Assembly (NCBI GenBank): GCA_963774455.1
Contig: CAVZFD010000005.1
Span: 310,001 to 374,000, forward strand
Direction: 5' to 3'
Source of the DNA: DATFVA01 sp963774455
GTDB lineage: Bacteria > Bacteroidota > Ignavibacteria > Ignavibacteriales > Ignavibacteriaceae
DNA length: 64,000 nucleotides
The position numbers and the translations under genes are program-made. Position 1 is the first letter of the stretch, and the number at the start of each line of letters is the position of its first letter. This document shows positions 52,572-60,464 of this stretch, in pieces. The notes beneath the pieces were generated by a model. That model was not told where the DNA came from. It saw only the letters and a program-made list of their open reading frames with translations, and did not search any database.

Positions 52572-52790
52572 ATGGCTAAACAAGGACCAATAAAAGTTGA
52601 CGGAATAGTAACCGATACATTGCCAAACGCTCACTTTAAGGTGAAACTTGATAATGGGCATGAGATTCTTGCGCATATTTCCGGTAAAATGAGAATGCAT
52701 TTTATTAAAATACTTGTTGGAGATAAGGTATCCGTTGAATTATCTCCGTACGATTTAACAAAAGGTAGAATTACCTATAGATATAAATAG
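52572..52790 (+). CDS. infA: Translation initiation factor IF-1
   Basis: A 72-residue OB-fold protein that occupies the ribosomal A site during initiation. The S1-like motif VTDTLPNAHFKVKLDNGHEILAHISGKMR and the C-terminal VSVELSPYDLTKGRITYRYK are exact family features. Directly abuts map and precedes rpmJ by 11 bp. Confidence 0.97.
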   Translation: MAKQGPIKVDGIVTDTLPNAHFKVKLDNGHEILAHISGKMRMHFIKILVGDKVSVELSPYDLTKGRITYRYK

Positions 52791-52801
52791 CGGAGTTTAT
52801 T

Positions 52802-52915
52802 ATGAAAGTAAGAGCATCAGTAAAAAAAATATGTGATAACTGCAAAGTAATTAAACGCAAAGGCGTAGTAAGGGTTATTTGCAAAAATCCTAAACACAAA
52901 CAACGTCAGGGTTAA
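52802..52915 (+). CDS. rpmJ: 50S ribosomal protein L36
   Basis: A 37-residue zinc-binding protein: MKVRASVKKICDNCKVIKRK followed by VICKNPKHKQRQG. The ligands Cys11, Cys14, Cys27 and His32 are intact, so this is the C+ (zinc) form. A short but certain gene, in the classical position between infA and rpsM. Confidence 0.96.
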   Translation: MKVRASVKKICDNCKVIKRKGVVRVICKNPKHKQRQG

Positions 52916-52938
52916 TTTTTTTAGGAAGGAGAATTTAA

Positions 52939-53322
52939 TTGGCTCGTATATCTGGAGTAGATTTACCCAAGAATAAAAAAGTTTTATTTGGCTTACAATA
53001 TATATTTGGTATTGGCCCTTCAATCTCTAAGGAGATTCTTTCGAAATCGGGTGTTAACCCCGACAAGAAGGTTTCAGATTTAACTGATGAAGAAGTAGCG
53101 TTGATAAGAGCTGCCATTACTGCTGATTATAAGGTTGAAGGCGCGCTTCGCTCGGAAGTTCAGCAGAATATTAAGAGATTAATGGATATCGGAACATACC
53201 GCGGATTGAGGCACAGAAGAGGCCTTCCTGCCCGCGGTCAGAGAACCCGTACAAATTCCCGTACCCGAAAAGGGAAGAGGAAAACTGTCGCCGGTAAGAA
53301 GAAAACTCCGACTAAGAAGTAA
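52939..53322 (+). CDS. rpsM: 30S ribosomal protein S13
   Basis: A 127-residue head protein contacting the P-site tRNA and the 50S subunit. ARISGVDLPKNKKVLFGLQYIFGIG and GTYRGLRHRRGLPARGQRTRTNSRTRKGKR are diagnostic, with a long basic C-terminal tail. The start is TTG at 52939 with AAGGAG upstream. Confidence 0.97.
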   Translation: MARISGVDLPKNKKVLFGLQYIFGIGPSISKEILSKSGVNPDKKVSDLTDEEVALIRAAITADYKVEGALRSEVQQNIKRLMDIGTYRGLRHRRGLPARGQRTRTNSRTRKGKRKTVAGKKKTPTKK

Positions 53323-53345
53323 ATGAGATAACTGGAGGATATAAA

Positions 53346-53732
53346 TTGGCTAAAGTAGTAAAGAAAACAAAAAAGAAAAGTCATGTTGATGCAAATGGAG
53401 TAGCCCATGTAAAAGCTACGTTTAATAATGTGCACGTGACGTTAACAGATATTTATGGTAATACAATCTCCTGGTCTTCTGCAGGCAAGAATGGCTTTAA
53501 GGGATCAAGGAAAAATACCCCATACGCTGCCCAGGTCTCTGCCGAAGCTGCTGCCAGAGAAGCATATGATCTTGGATTACGTAAAGTTGAAGTACTGGTA
53601 AAAGGACCCGGATCAGGAAGAGAAGCAGCAATCAGGGCATTAAACACTGCAGGTCTGGAAATATCATCCATTAAAGATGTAACGCCGATACCTCATAATG
53701 GGTGCAGACCTCCTAAGAAAAGAAGAGTTTAA
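53346..53732 (+). CDS. rpsK: 30S ribosomal protein S11
   Basis: A 128-residue platform protein near the Shine-Dalgarno cleft. Seen: AHVKATFNNVHVTLTDIYGNTISWSSAG, GFKGSRKNTPYAAQ and the terminal DVTPIPHNGCRPPKKRRV. The start is TTG at 53346 with TGGAGG upstream, giving the common MAKVVKKTKKK opening. Confidence 0.97.
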   Translation: MAKVVKKTKKKSHVDANGVAHVKATFNNVHVTLTDIYGNTISWSSAGKNGFKGSRKNTPYAAQVSAEAAAREAYDLGLRKVEVLVKGPGSGREAAIRALNTAGLEISSIKDVTPIPHNGCRPPKKRRV

Positions 53733-53754
53733 ATTATTTTGGAGAATTAACTAA

Positions 53755-54381
53755 ATGGCAAGATACACGGATTCAGTTTGCAAATTGTGCAGAAGAGAAA
53801 GACAAAAGTTGTTTTTAAAGGGACAGAAGTGCTATACTGAAAAATGTCCAGTTGAAATTAGAAATTATCCGCCGGGACAGCATGGAAATTCAAGGCGTTC
53901 AAAGGTTTCTGAATACGGAATTCAGCTGCGTGAAAAACAGAAAATTAAAAGAATTTATGGATTGCTTGAAACCCAGTTTAGAAATTATTTTGAGAAGGCG
54001 AATAAGTCAAAAGGTATCACTGGTGATAACCTTGTGAAGATCCTGGAGAGCAGGCTGGACAATGTTGTTTTCCGTGTTGGATTTGCCTCTTCCAGGAAAC
54101 AAGCCAGGCAGCTTATAAGACACAGACATATAATTGTAAATGACCAGCTCGTTGATATTCCGTCTTATATTCTTTCAGCCGGTGATATAATTAAAATTAA
54201 GGAAAAGAGTAAAAAACTTGATGCCATTCACGGATCTTTAAGAAGAGTTAAGGATAGTACTTACTCTTGGCTGTCAATTGATAAAGCATCCCTGTCGGGA
54301 ACATTTTTGCAGGTTCCGGAAAGAGTTGACGTTCCTCTAAATGCTAATGAACAGTTAGTTGTTGAGCTTTACTCAAAATAA
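53755..54381 (+). CDS. rpsD: 30S ribosomal protein S4 (zinc form)
   Basis: A 208-residue primary assembly protein. The N-terminus holds four cysteines (Cys9, Cys12, Cys26, Cys31) in the spacing of the zinc-binding C+ type. The S4 RNA-binding domain shows ESRLDNVVFRVGFASSRKQARQLIRHRHI. In many bacteria S4 represses the alpha operon, in which it lies here, just before rpoA. Confidence 0.97.
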   Translation: MARYTDSVCKLCRRERQKLFLKGQKCYTEKCPVEIRNYPPGQHGNSRRSKVSEYGIQLREKQKIKRIYGLLETQFRNYFEKANKSKGITGDNLVKILESRLDNVVFRVGFASSRKQARQLIRHRHIIVNDQLVDIPSYILSAGDIIKIKEKSKKLDAIHGSLRRVKDSTYSWLSIDKASLSGTFLQVPERVDVPLNANEQLVVELYSK

Positions 54382-54419
54382 TAATTAGAATTTTAAGATT
54401 AATCTTAGAGGATAACTAA

Positions 54420-55415
54420 ATGAGTGTTTCATATTTAAAAATGCCCGAAACTGTTGTATTAGATGAGTCAAGTTATTCGAATACTTATGGTAAATTTTCA
54501 TTACAACCGCTTGAACGCGGATATGGTGTAACGCTTGGTAATTCACTGAGAAGAGTATTATTATCTTCACTTACCGGCGCCGCTGTAACCTCTGTAAAAT
54601 TCAGCGGAGTATTGCATGAATTCACTACTATAGAAGGTGTTGTTGAAGACGTTTCTGAAATTATATTGAACCTGAAACAGGTACGTATGAAACTTCTTAG
54701 TAAGAAACCTAACAAAATTGAAATTTCTTTTAATAGTGAAGGCGAATTTACCGCATCGGATATTCAGAAAAGTAGCAATGAAATAGAAATTCTTAACCCT
54801 GATCTCCATATAGCCACCCTGAATAAAAGCGCGAAGTTCGATATTGAACTCAGAGTTGGTAAAGGGACGGGTTATGTTCCGTCTTCAGAGAATGTTTCTC
54901 CTGACCAGACCATAGGTGTAATTCCTATTGATTCCATATTCACACCGATTAAAAACATTAAATATGATGTTGAAAACGTGAGAATAGGCGACAAAAATGA
55001 TTATGAAAAATTAACGATTGAAATTTATACTGACGGATCAATTACACCTGATGATGCGCTTACACAGGCTGCAAAAATACTAAGAGATCATATCCAGCTC
55101 TTCATTAACTTTGACATTGAGCAGGAAGAGGAACAGGCGGTAAGCCAGAAGGATACAGAATTCGAAAGGGTAAGAAAAATACTCTTAACATCTGTCGATG
55201 ACCTGGAGTTAAGCGTGAGATCTCATAACTGCCTGAAAGCTGCGAATATCAAGAACCTTGCAGAACTCGTCAGAAAAGATGAATCTGAAATGCTCAGGTT
55301 CAGAAATTTCGGGCGTAAGTCGCTTGCGGAGCTGATGGAGATCGTCGAAAATATGGGACTTGAGTTCGGAATGGACGTCGACAAATACCTTAAGGAAGAA
55401 ACTGAAACTAACTAA
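54420..55415 (+). CDS. rpoA: DNA-directed RNA polymerase subunit alpha
   Basis: A 331-residue alpha subunit. The N-terminal assembly domain shows LERGYGVTLGNSLRRVLLSSLTGAAVTSVKF. After a linker, the C-terminal domain (about 255-325) with LELSVRSHNCLKAANIKNLAELV and RNFGRKSLAELMEIV would contact UP elements and activators. Length is normal. 21 bp before rplQ. Confidence 0.98.
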   Translation: MSVSYLKMPETVVLDESSYSNTYGKFSLQPLERGYGVTLGNSLRRVLLSSLTGAAVTSVKFSGVLHEFTTIEGVVEDVSEIILNLKQVRMKLLSKKPNKIEISFNSEGEFTASDIQKSSNEIEILNPDLHIATLNKSAKFDIELRVGKGTGYVPSSENVSPDQTIGVIPIDSIFTPIKNIKYDVENVRIGDKNDYEKLTIEIYTDGSITPDDALTQAAKILRDHIQLFINFDIEQEEEQAVSQKDTEFERVRKILLTSVDDLELSVRSHNCLKAANIKNLAELVRKDESEMLRFRNFGRKSLAELMEIVENMGLEFGMDVDKYLKEETETN

Positions 55416-55436
55416 TTTTGAATTAAAGGCTTACTA

Positions 55437-55928
55437 ATGAGACATAGGAATAAAGGAAGAAAATTAAAAAGAACTGCAAGCCACCGTGCTGCTTTAATGA
55501 ATGCACTTGCAACTTCATTGCTGAGGCATAAAAGAATAAGAACAACCGAAGCAAAGGCAAAAGAAGCCAGAAGGCATGTTGAAGCTTTGATTACCAAGGC
55601 CAGAAAAAACGACCTTCATTCAATGAGACAGGTGATGAGTCATATTCATGATAAAGAAGTGGTTAAAGAACTATTTAGTGAGATTGTACCAAAAATCGGC
55701 GATCGTCCGGGCGGCTATACAAGAGTTATAAAGCTCGGCAACCGGATGGGTGATGCGGCAAATATGGCTATTCTTGAACTGGTTGATTATAATGATGTTA
55801 TAAATGCGAAGGCAGAAGAACACAAAGAGAAGAGAGAGGAAAGAAAAGCCAGGAAAGCAGCCGATAAGAACCAGGAAATTCCAGAAGCACAGGTGGTTGA
55901 AGAAACACCTGCAGAAAAGAACAAATAA
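55437..55928 (+). CDS. rplQ: 50S ribosomal protein L17
   Basis: A 163-residue protein near the exit tunnel. MRHRNKGRKLKRTASHRAALMNALATSLLRHKRI is the family opening. The conserved body ends near residue 118 (ILELVDYN); about 40 more residues rich in Lys, Glu and Ala form a tail, common in Bacteroidota. Last gene of the ribosomal block, followed by a strong terminator. Confidence 0.97.
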   Translation: MRHRNKGRKLKRTASHRAALMNALATSLLRHKRIRTTEAKAKEARRHVEALITKARKNDLHSMRQVMSHIHDKEVVKELFSEIVPKIGDRPGGYTRVIKLGNRMGDAANMAILELVDYNDVINAKAEEHKEKREERKARKAADKNQEIPEAQVVEETPAEKNK

Positions 55929-55947
55929 TAAACTTTTATTAGCCAAT

Positions 55948-55982
55948 AAAAAGAGTAACCGGTTTTCCGGTTACTCTTTTTT
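55948..55982 (+). terminator. Strong rho-independent terminator after rplQ
   Basis: A 15-bp nearly uninterrupted stem (55948-55962 with 55967-55981) with a TTTT loop, flanked by A-run and T-run, so it can act in both directions. It ends the ribosomal protein block 6 bp before the engB start. Confidence 0.92.
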
Positions 55983-55987
55983 ATTAT

Positions 55988-56581
55988 ATGCCCATGTTTG
56001 AACAGCAGCACTTTATAAAATCTGTTTATGATATCAAAGATTTACCCAGGGAAAAACTGCCCGAAGTAATTTTATGCGGAAGGTCCAATGTAGGCAAATC
56101 CTCCTTCATTAATTCTCTGTTTAACAGGAAAAGTCTCGCAAAGATCAGTTCTACTCCCGGAAAAACCAGGTCGATCAATTATTACCGGATAGATGATAAG
56201 TTTTACCTGGTTGATCTTCCCGGCTACGGCTATGCGAAAACCAGTTTGAAGGAGAGGGAATACTGGGGTAGGGTTATTTCCGAATACATTTCGCATTCCG
56301 GACACATAACGCTTGCAATCCATCTGATAGACAGCCGCCATAACCCGACCGATCTGGATATAAAATTGAATGAATTGTTACACGAGCACAACATACCCTT
56401 CCTGGTACTCCTGAATAAGTCAGATAAACTTAAACAGTCTGAAATATCCTCGGTTAAAAAGAATATCCGGTTGTATTTTCCTGAATTGATAGATGGAGAA
56501 AATCTCCTGCTGCATTCAGCGGTTAAGAAAACAGGTAGAAAAGAAGTTATTAAACACCTTGCTAAATTGTTCTATACATAA
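55988..56581 (+). CDS. engB: Ribosome-biogenesis GTPase EngB/YsxC
   Basis: A 197-residue TRAFAC-class GTPase needed for 50S assembly. G1 GRSNVGKS (31-38), G2 threonine in TPGKTRSINYY, G3 DLPGYG (76-81) and G4 NKSD (143-146) are intact. The start is ATG at 55988 immediately after the rplQ terminator; an alternative is the second Met two codons later. No separate promoter is evident, so some readthrough past the terminator may supply it. Confidence 0.95.
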   Translation: MPMFEQQHFIKSVYDIKDLPREKLPEVILCGRSNVGKSSFINSLFNRKSLAKISSTPGKTRSINYYRIDDKFYLVDLPGYGYAKTSLKEREYWGRVISEYISHSGHITLAIHLIDSRHNPTDLDIKLNELLHEHNIPFLVLLNKSDKLKQSEISSVKKNIRLYFPELIDGENLLLHSAVKKTGRKEVIKHLAKLFYT

Positions 56582-56600
56582 GAGATAAAAGGTCTCTGAG

Positions 56601-56632
56601 TTTGCTATTATTAAGGAGTAAGTATATATTTA
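56601..56632 (+). promoter_or_regulatory. Bacteroidota-type promoter for the GAF protein gene
   Basis: TTTG (56601-56604), 20 nt, then TATATTTA (56625-56632), one mismatch from TAnnTTTG. It is 35 bp before the ATG at 56667. Confidence 0.55.
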
Positions 56633-56666
56633 CTTCAATTTTTATCTTCCAATTTTTCACTCTAAA

Positions 56667-58517
56667 ATGGATCGAAGACAAAAGAAAAGAATCCTGATAT
56701 TCTCGCTGGTTCCTGTTCTGGCTGCTGTTTTATTTCTGACAGATGATCCCATAATCAGGCTGATCACGATTGCCGTAATCATTATCTATGTTGCCTTTAT
56801 AATATTCCTGCGCGACTCAATCCGGTTTGATAAATCATTTTCCTCTCTCGATTCTGAAGAGGATCTGCCTGATATTCCAAGCGAACCAAAGCATGATTTT
56901 GAAGAGTCTTTTAAAATAATTTCCGGTAATAAACCCGAGATAATTACTGCTGATAATTATGTGCCGGAGTACAGCACAGCTAAAACAACCCTCAAGCCGC
57001 CTGATCTCAAGGAAAGGTTTGAAGAGATAGCAAATGAGGCACTTCCTGAAGAAGTAGGGCACGACGGACAGTTCGGATTTGTTCTTGAAAAGATGCTTAC
57101 AGTAATAAAGGAAGCATATTCTGCCAACACCGCGATCTTCTTCTGGTATAATAAAAAGAAAGATAAGCTTTCCATCGAAAAATATGTTTCAAATTCTGAT
57201 GAGATTGTAAACCGTAAATTGGAAATAGAAGATGATATTCTCAGCAAAATAGTTCAGAAAGGTGAGCCGGAACTTCTGAGCGATATTTCGCCGGCTGCTG
57301 AGGCTGATGTGATCAGGTATTACGCTGCTGTGCAGGGCATAAGAAGCTTTGTGGGAGTCCCGCTGTTTTATGATAAATCACTAATTGCTATCATAGCGGT
57401 TGATTCAAAGGTCGCCGATGCCTTCGGAATTGAAACAATATATGCCCTTGGCAGGTTCGTCCGTGTTATAACAATGATAATCTCCATATTCGAGGAGAAG
57501 CATGCTGATAATGTTTCACAACAAAGGTTAAAGGGGCTGCTGAACTTAATTGGTCCAGAAAGCAGATTTAATTCTGATTCTGAGCTGATTCAGACTATCT
57601 ACAATTCCGTCGGTTTCCTCCTCAATTGGGATGCGTTCGCTTTTGTTTATTATTACCCTCTGGAACAAAAGTTCAGGACTGTCAAAATCATAAACAACAC
57701 ATCACTTAAGTATATCGGTGAAAGCCTTGAAATTGAACTTAACGGAACGCTGGTAGGTAAAAGCATCATAACCGGTATTCCTGTGAAAATTGATGATACT
57801 TCCGGAGATCAGTATAAAAGATATTCAAAAGTTGAAGATGTAAGTTTTGACGGTTCTTTCCTTGCAATGCCCTTAATTTATAACAATCAGAATTATGGTG
57901 TTCTGTGCTTTGAAAGTCTTAAAAAGAATGCATTTTCAAATGCGGATGTGCAGTTCCTTAAGAATGCTATGAACATTTTATCGTTCGTGATTTATTCTTA
58001 TTCCACCCAGGCTTTGCTGAAGAGCTACCTGGCTGTTGATGTGGAAACCAAGGTCCTGAACACCGATACATTTAAAGAAAGACTCAGCGCTGATCTTATA
58101 AAAGCTGAAAAAGTGCAGACCGCCGGAGCTGTAGCCCTGATTAGAATTGATGATTTCCTTGAACAGGAATCATTATTCGATGGAAATCCTCTTCCGAAGG
58201 TGCTTTCGACTGTAGCTGAAACTATAAGGAAAGAAATGACACCACTTAATTTGTTCGGCAGGATAGGAGAGAAAGTTTTTGCTGTATATTTCTTCAGCTC
58301 CAATACGAAAGAAGTCTTTCTCTGGGCTGAAAAGCTGAGGGTCAAAATAGCCAGAAAACCAATCGCAGTCGTTTCTAAACAAACTACTTACACCATTTCT
58401 GTCGGAGTTGCCTCTTCGACTGGTAAGATCGATGTTGATGAAGTTCTGCATAATGCAGACCTTGCTCTGCAGAAGGCTCTCGAAAGAGGCGGCAATACCG
58501 TCAGAAACATTAACTAA
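56667..58517 (+). CDS. Membrane GAF-GAF protein with degenerate GGDEF domain
   Basis: A 616-residue probable signalling protein. Two hydrophobic segments (about residues 9-25 and 29-47) form an N-terminal membrane hairpin, followed by an acidic linker. Two GAF-like sensory domains follow (about 130-275, with RSFVGVPLFYDKSLIAIIAVD; and 300-450, with GSFLAMPLIYNNQNYGVLCFE). The last 155 residues align in pattern with a diguanylate cyclase (ALIRIDDF, LFGRIGEKVFAVYF, YTISVGVAS, ADLALQKALERGGNTV), but the GGDEF signature is replaced by IGEKV. It therefore probably does not synthesise c-di-GMP. It may act as a ligand-sensing scaffold. Followed after 20 bp by deoB. Confidence 0.8.
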   Translation: MDRRQKKRILIFSLVPVLAAVLFLTDDPIIRLITIAVIIIYVAFIIFLRDSIRFDKSFSSLDSEEDLPDIPSEPKHDFEESFKIISGNKPEIITADNYVPEYSTAKTTLKPPDLKERFEEIANEALPEEVGHDGQFGFVLEKMLTVIKEAYSANTAIFFWYNKKKDKLSIEKYVSNSDEIVNRKLEIEDDILSKIVQKGEPELLSDISPAAEADVIRYYAAVQGIRSFVGVPLFYDKSLIAIIAVDSKVADAFGIETIYALGRFVRVITMIISIFEEKHADNVSQQRLKGLLNLIGPESRFNSDSELIQTIYNSVGFLLNWDAFAFVYYYPLEQKFRTVKIINNTSLKYIGESLEIELNGTLVGKSIITGIPVKIDDTSGDQYKRYSKVEDVSFDGSFLAMPLIYNNQNYGVLCFESLKKNAFSNADVQFLKNAMNILSFVIYSYSTQALLKSYLAVDVETKVLNTDTFKERLSADLIKAEKVQTAGAVALIRIDDFLEQESLFDGNPLPKVLSTVAETIRKEMTPLNLFGRIGEKVFAVYFFSSNTKEVFLWAEKLRVKIARKPIAVVSKQTTYTISVGVASSTGKIDVDEVLHNADLALQKALERGGNTVRNIN

Positions 58518-58537
58518 AGCCTGATAACTGTTCAATA

Positions 58538-59695
58538 ATGAATAATCTCTTTCTTATTATCCTCGATGGTGTGGGTATCGGTGAATTGCCTGATGCAGGA
58601 GATTACGGCGATACCGGAAGCAATACGCTCAGACATATTTCCGAATATACAAATTTAAAACTTCCAAACCTTCAGAAACTCGGATTAGGAAATATAGAGC
58701 AATTAAAGGGAGTACCTCCCGAAGCAAAACCAATGGCATCCTTCGGAAAGTTTCAGGAAGTCTCAAAAGGGAAGGATTCTACGACGGGACACTGGGAACT
58801 TGGGGGCTTATACGTCGATGTTGACTTTTCCTATTTCCCCCGCGGCTTTCCTGATGAAATTATAAAAAAATTTAAAAATCTGACCGGCTGCAGCGGAGTG
58901 CTGGGAAATAAAGCAGCTTCTGGTACCGAGATAATTAAAGAATTGGGTGAAGAACACCTGAAGTCAGGCTTCCCTATTATTTATACTTCAGCCGATTCGG
59001 TATTTCAGATTGCCGCACATGAAGAGATAATTCCCCTTGAACGACTTTATAGAATATGCAAAATAACAAGGGAACAGGTTTTAACTGAACCGCTAATGGT
59101 GGGACGGGTCATAGCGCGTCCCTTTCTAGGTAAACCCGGAAATTTTATTCGCACCACCAATCGTAAAGACTATTCCCTTGACCCCCCGGAAAAAACAATC
59201 CTCGATCTTCTTTCGGAAAATGCTGTAAACACAGTTGCTATAGGAAAAATTAACGATCTATTTAATCACCGCGGTATAAGTCATCCCCGCAAAACAAAAT
59301 CAAATGAGGAAGGCTGCGAGGCCCTTCTGAAGGCTTCCCGGGAGTTCTCAGGAAGTTTTATCTTTGCTAACCTTGTAGATTTTGACGTCTATTTCGGGCA
59401 TAGAAACGACCCTGCAGGTTTTGCGGATGCACTGATGAAATTTGACAATTTTCTACCAGAATTACTGAATAATCTGGATGATAGCGATGCATTGATGATA
59501 ACTTCGGACCATGGAAATGATCCTACCACAATCAGTACCGATCACAGCCGGGAATACGTTCCCTTACTTTTTTATAAGAAAAAATCTGAAATAAAAAACC
59601 TTGGAATCCGGAAAACCTTTTCAGATGCCGGAAAAACAGTCGCAGATTTCTTCAAAATAAGCAATAACTTAAAAGGCGAAAGCTTTTTGAGATAG
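58538..59695 (+). CDS. deoB: Phosphopentomutase
   Basis: A 385-residue alkaline-phosphatase-superfamily enzyme that interconverts ribose 1- and 5-phosphate (and the deoxy forms) in nucleoside salvage. The metal-binding N-terminus is LIILDGVGIGELPDAGDYGD (Asp10) and the second metal site ITSDHGNDPTTISTDHSREYVPLL. DSTTGHWELGG carries the threonine that is phosphorylated. Length is typical. It complements AMP nucleosidase at the other end of the window in purine salvage, though the genes are unlinked. Confidence 0.95.
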   Translation: MNNLFLIILDGVGIGELPDAGDYGDTGSNTLRHISEYTNLKLPNLQKLGLGNIEQLKGVPPEAKPMASFGKFQEVSKGKDSTTGHWELGGLYVDVDFSYFPRGFPDEIIKKFKNLTGCSGVLGNKAASGTEIIKELGEEHLKSGFPIIYTSADSVFQIAAHEEIIPLERLYRICKITREQVLTEPLMVGRVIARPFLGKPGNFIRTTNRKDYSLDPPEKTILDLLSENAVNTVAIGKINDLFNHRGISHPRKTKSNEEGCEALLKASREFSGSFIFANLVDFDVYFGHRNDPAGFADALMKFDNFLPELLNNLDDSDALMITSDHGNDPTTISTDHSREYVPLLFYKKKSEIKNLGIRKTFSDAGKTVADFFKISNNLKGESFLR

Positions 59696-59754
59696 TTCTC
59701 GTATTCCATAAGATGCATTAATCACACACTCAATAGTAAACCAAAAACTTATAA

Positions 59755-59785
59755 TTGTATTTTTTAAAAATGAAAAGTATATTAA
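59755..59785 (+). promoter_or_regulatory. Candidate promoter for the microcompartment vertex pair
   Basis: TTG (59755-59757), 20 nt, then TATATTAA (59778-59785), with the -7 box matching four of the six fixed positions of TAnnTTTG. Spacing is the same as in the stronger promoters. It is 41 bp before the start at 59827. Confidence 0.42.
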
Positions 59786-59826
59786 CCCCGTTTATTACAG
59801 TTTAAGAATAACAAGGATGAATCTTA

Positions 59827-60123
59827 ATGTTTCTGGGAAAAGTAATAGGAACTGTCTGGTCAACCAGGAAAGATGAAAACCTGGTTGGTGCAAAATTTCT
59901 TATAGTAAGGCAGCTGGATCTGGAACTAAAAGAGAAAGAGCAATTTGTTGTAGCTGTTGACAGTGTTGGCGCCGGCGAAGGGGAGGTAGTACTTGTTGCT
60001 ACCGGCAGCTCCTCAAGACAAACCGAATTCACTAAAAACAAGCCGGTTGATGCCGTAATAATGGCCATCGTGGATAAACTTGACGTTGCTCTTAAAGAGT
60101 ACCTTTCGAATCAGGAATCTTAA
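59827..60123 (+). CDS. EutN/CcmL-family microcompartment vertex protein (1)
   Basis: A 98-residue BMC-P (pentameric vertex) protein. MFLGKVIGTVWSTRK, VAVDSVGAGEGEVVLVATGSSSR and PVDAVIMAIVD are the family hallmarks; in other bacteria five copies close the corners of ethanolamine, propanediol, carboxysome or sugar-degrading shells. An AAGGA site lies 8 nt before the ATG. A second paralogue follows 59 bp later. No hexameric shell protein (BMC-H/T) or signature enzyme is in the window, so the role here is unclear. Confidence 0.92.
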   Translation: MFLGKVIGTVWSTRKDENLVGAKFLIVRQLDLELKEKEQFVVAVDSVGAGEGEVVLVATGSSSRQTEFTKNKPVDAVIMAIVDKLDVALKEYLSNQES

Positions 60124-60182
60124 AGAATTCAAAATTAAAGGATAATTAAACCAGCCTGAAGAATAATTAGATGGTATAATAA

Positions 60183-60446
60183 TTGTTTCTTGGAATAGTA
60201 ATTGGAAATATATGGGCAACCAGAAAATACAGCGCCCTCAACAACTTTAAACTGATGTTCGTTCAGCCGATAAATTCTGAATATAAGAATACCGGTGAAC
60301 CAATTGTAGCAGTTGATACTGTAGGGGCTGGACCCGGGGAAACAATAATTTACATAACGGCTTCAGAAGCTGTAATACCCCTGCCCGTAGATATGGCTCC
60401 GGTTGATGCTTCTATTGTCGGTATTGTTGATACGATTAATCCATAA
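60183..60446 (+). CDS. EutN/CcmL-family microcompartment vertex protein (2)
   Basis: An 87-residue second BMC-P protein, similar to its neighbour at MFLGIVIGNIWATRK, VAVDTVGAGPGETIIYITAS and PVDASIVGIVD, but clearly diverged and without the C-terminal helix. The start must be TTG at 60183: the nearby ATG (60171) runs into a stop after two codons. No good ribosome site is seen, so translation may be low or coupled. The primary sigma-factor gene begins 18 bp after its stop, suggesting a shared transcript. Confidence 0.88.
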   Translation: MFLGIVIGNIWATRKYSALNNFKLMFVQPINSEYKNTGEPIVAVDTVGAGPGETIIYITASEAVIPLPVDMAPVDASIVGIVDTINP

Positions 60447-60464
60447 TTATCGGGAGATGTTGTT

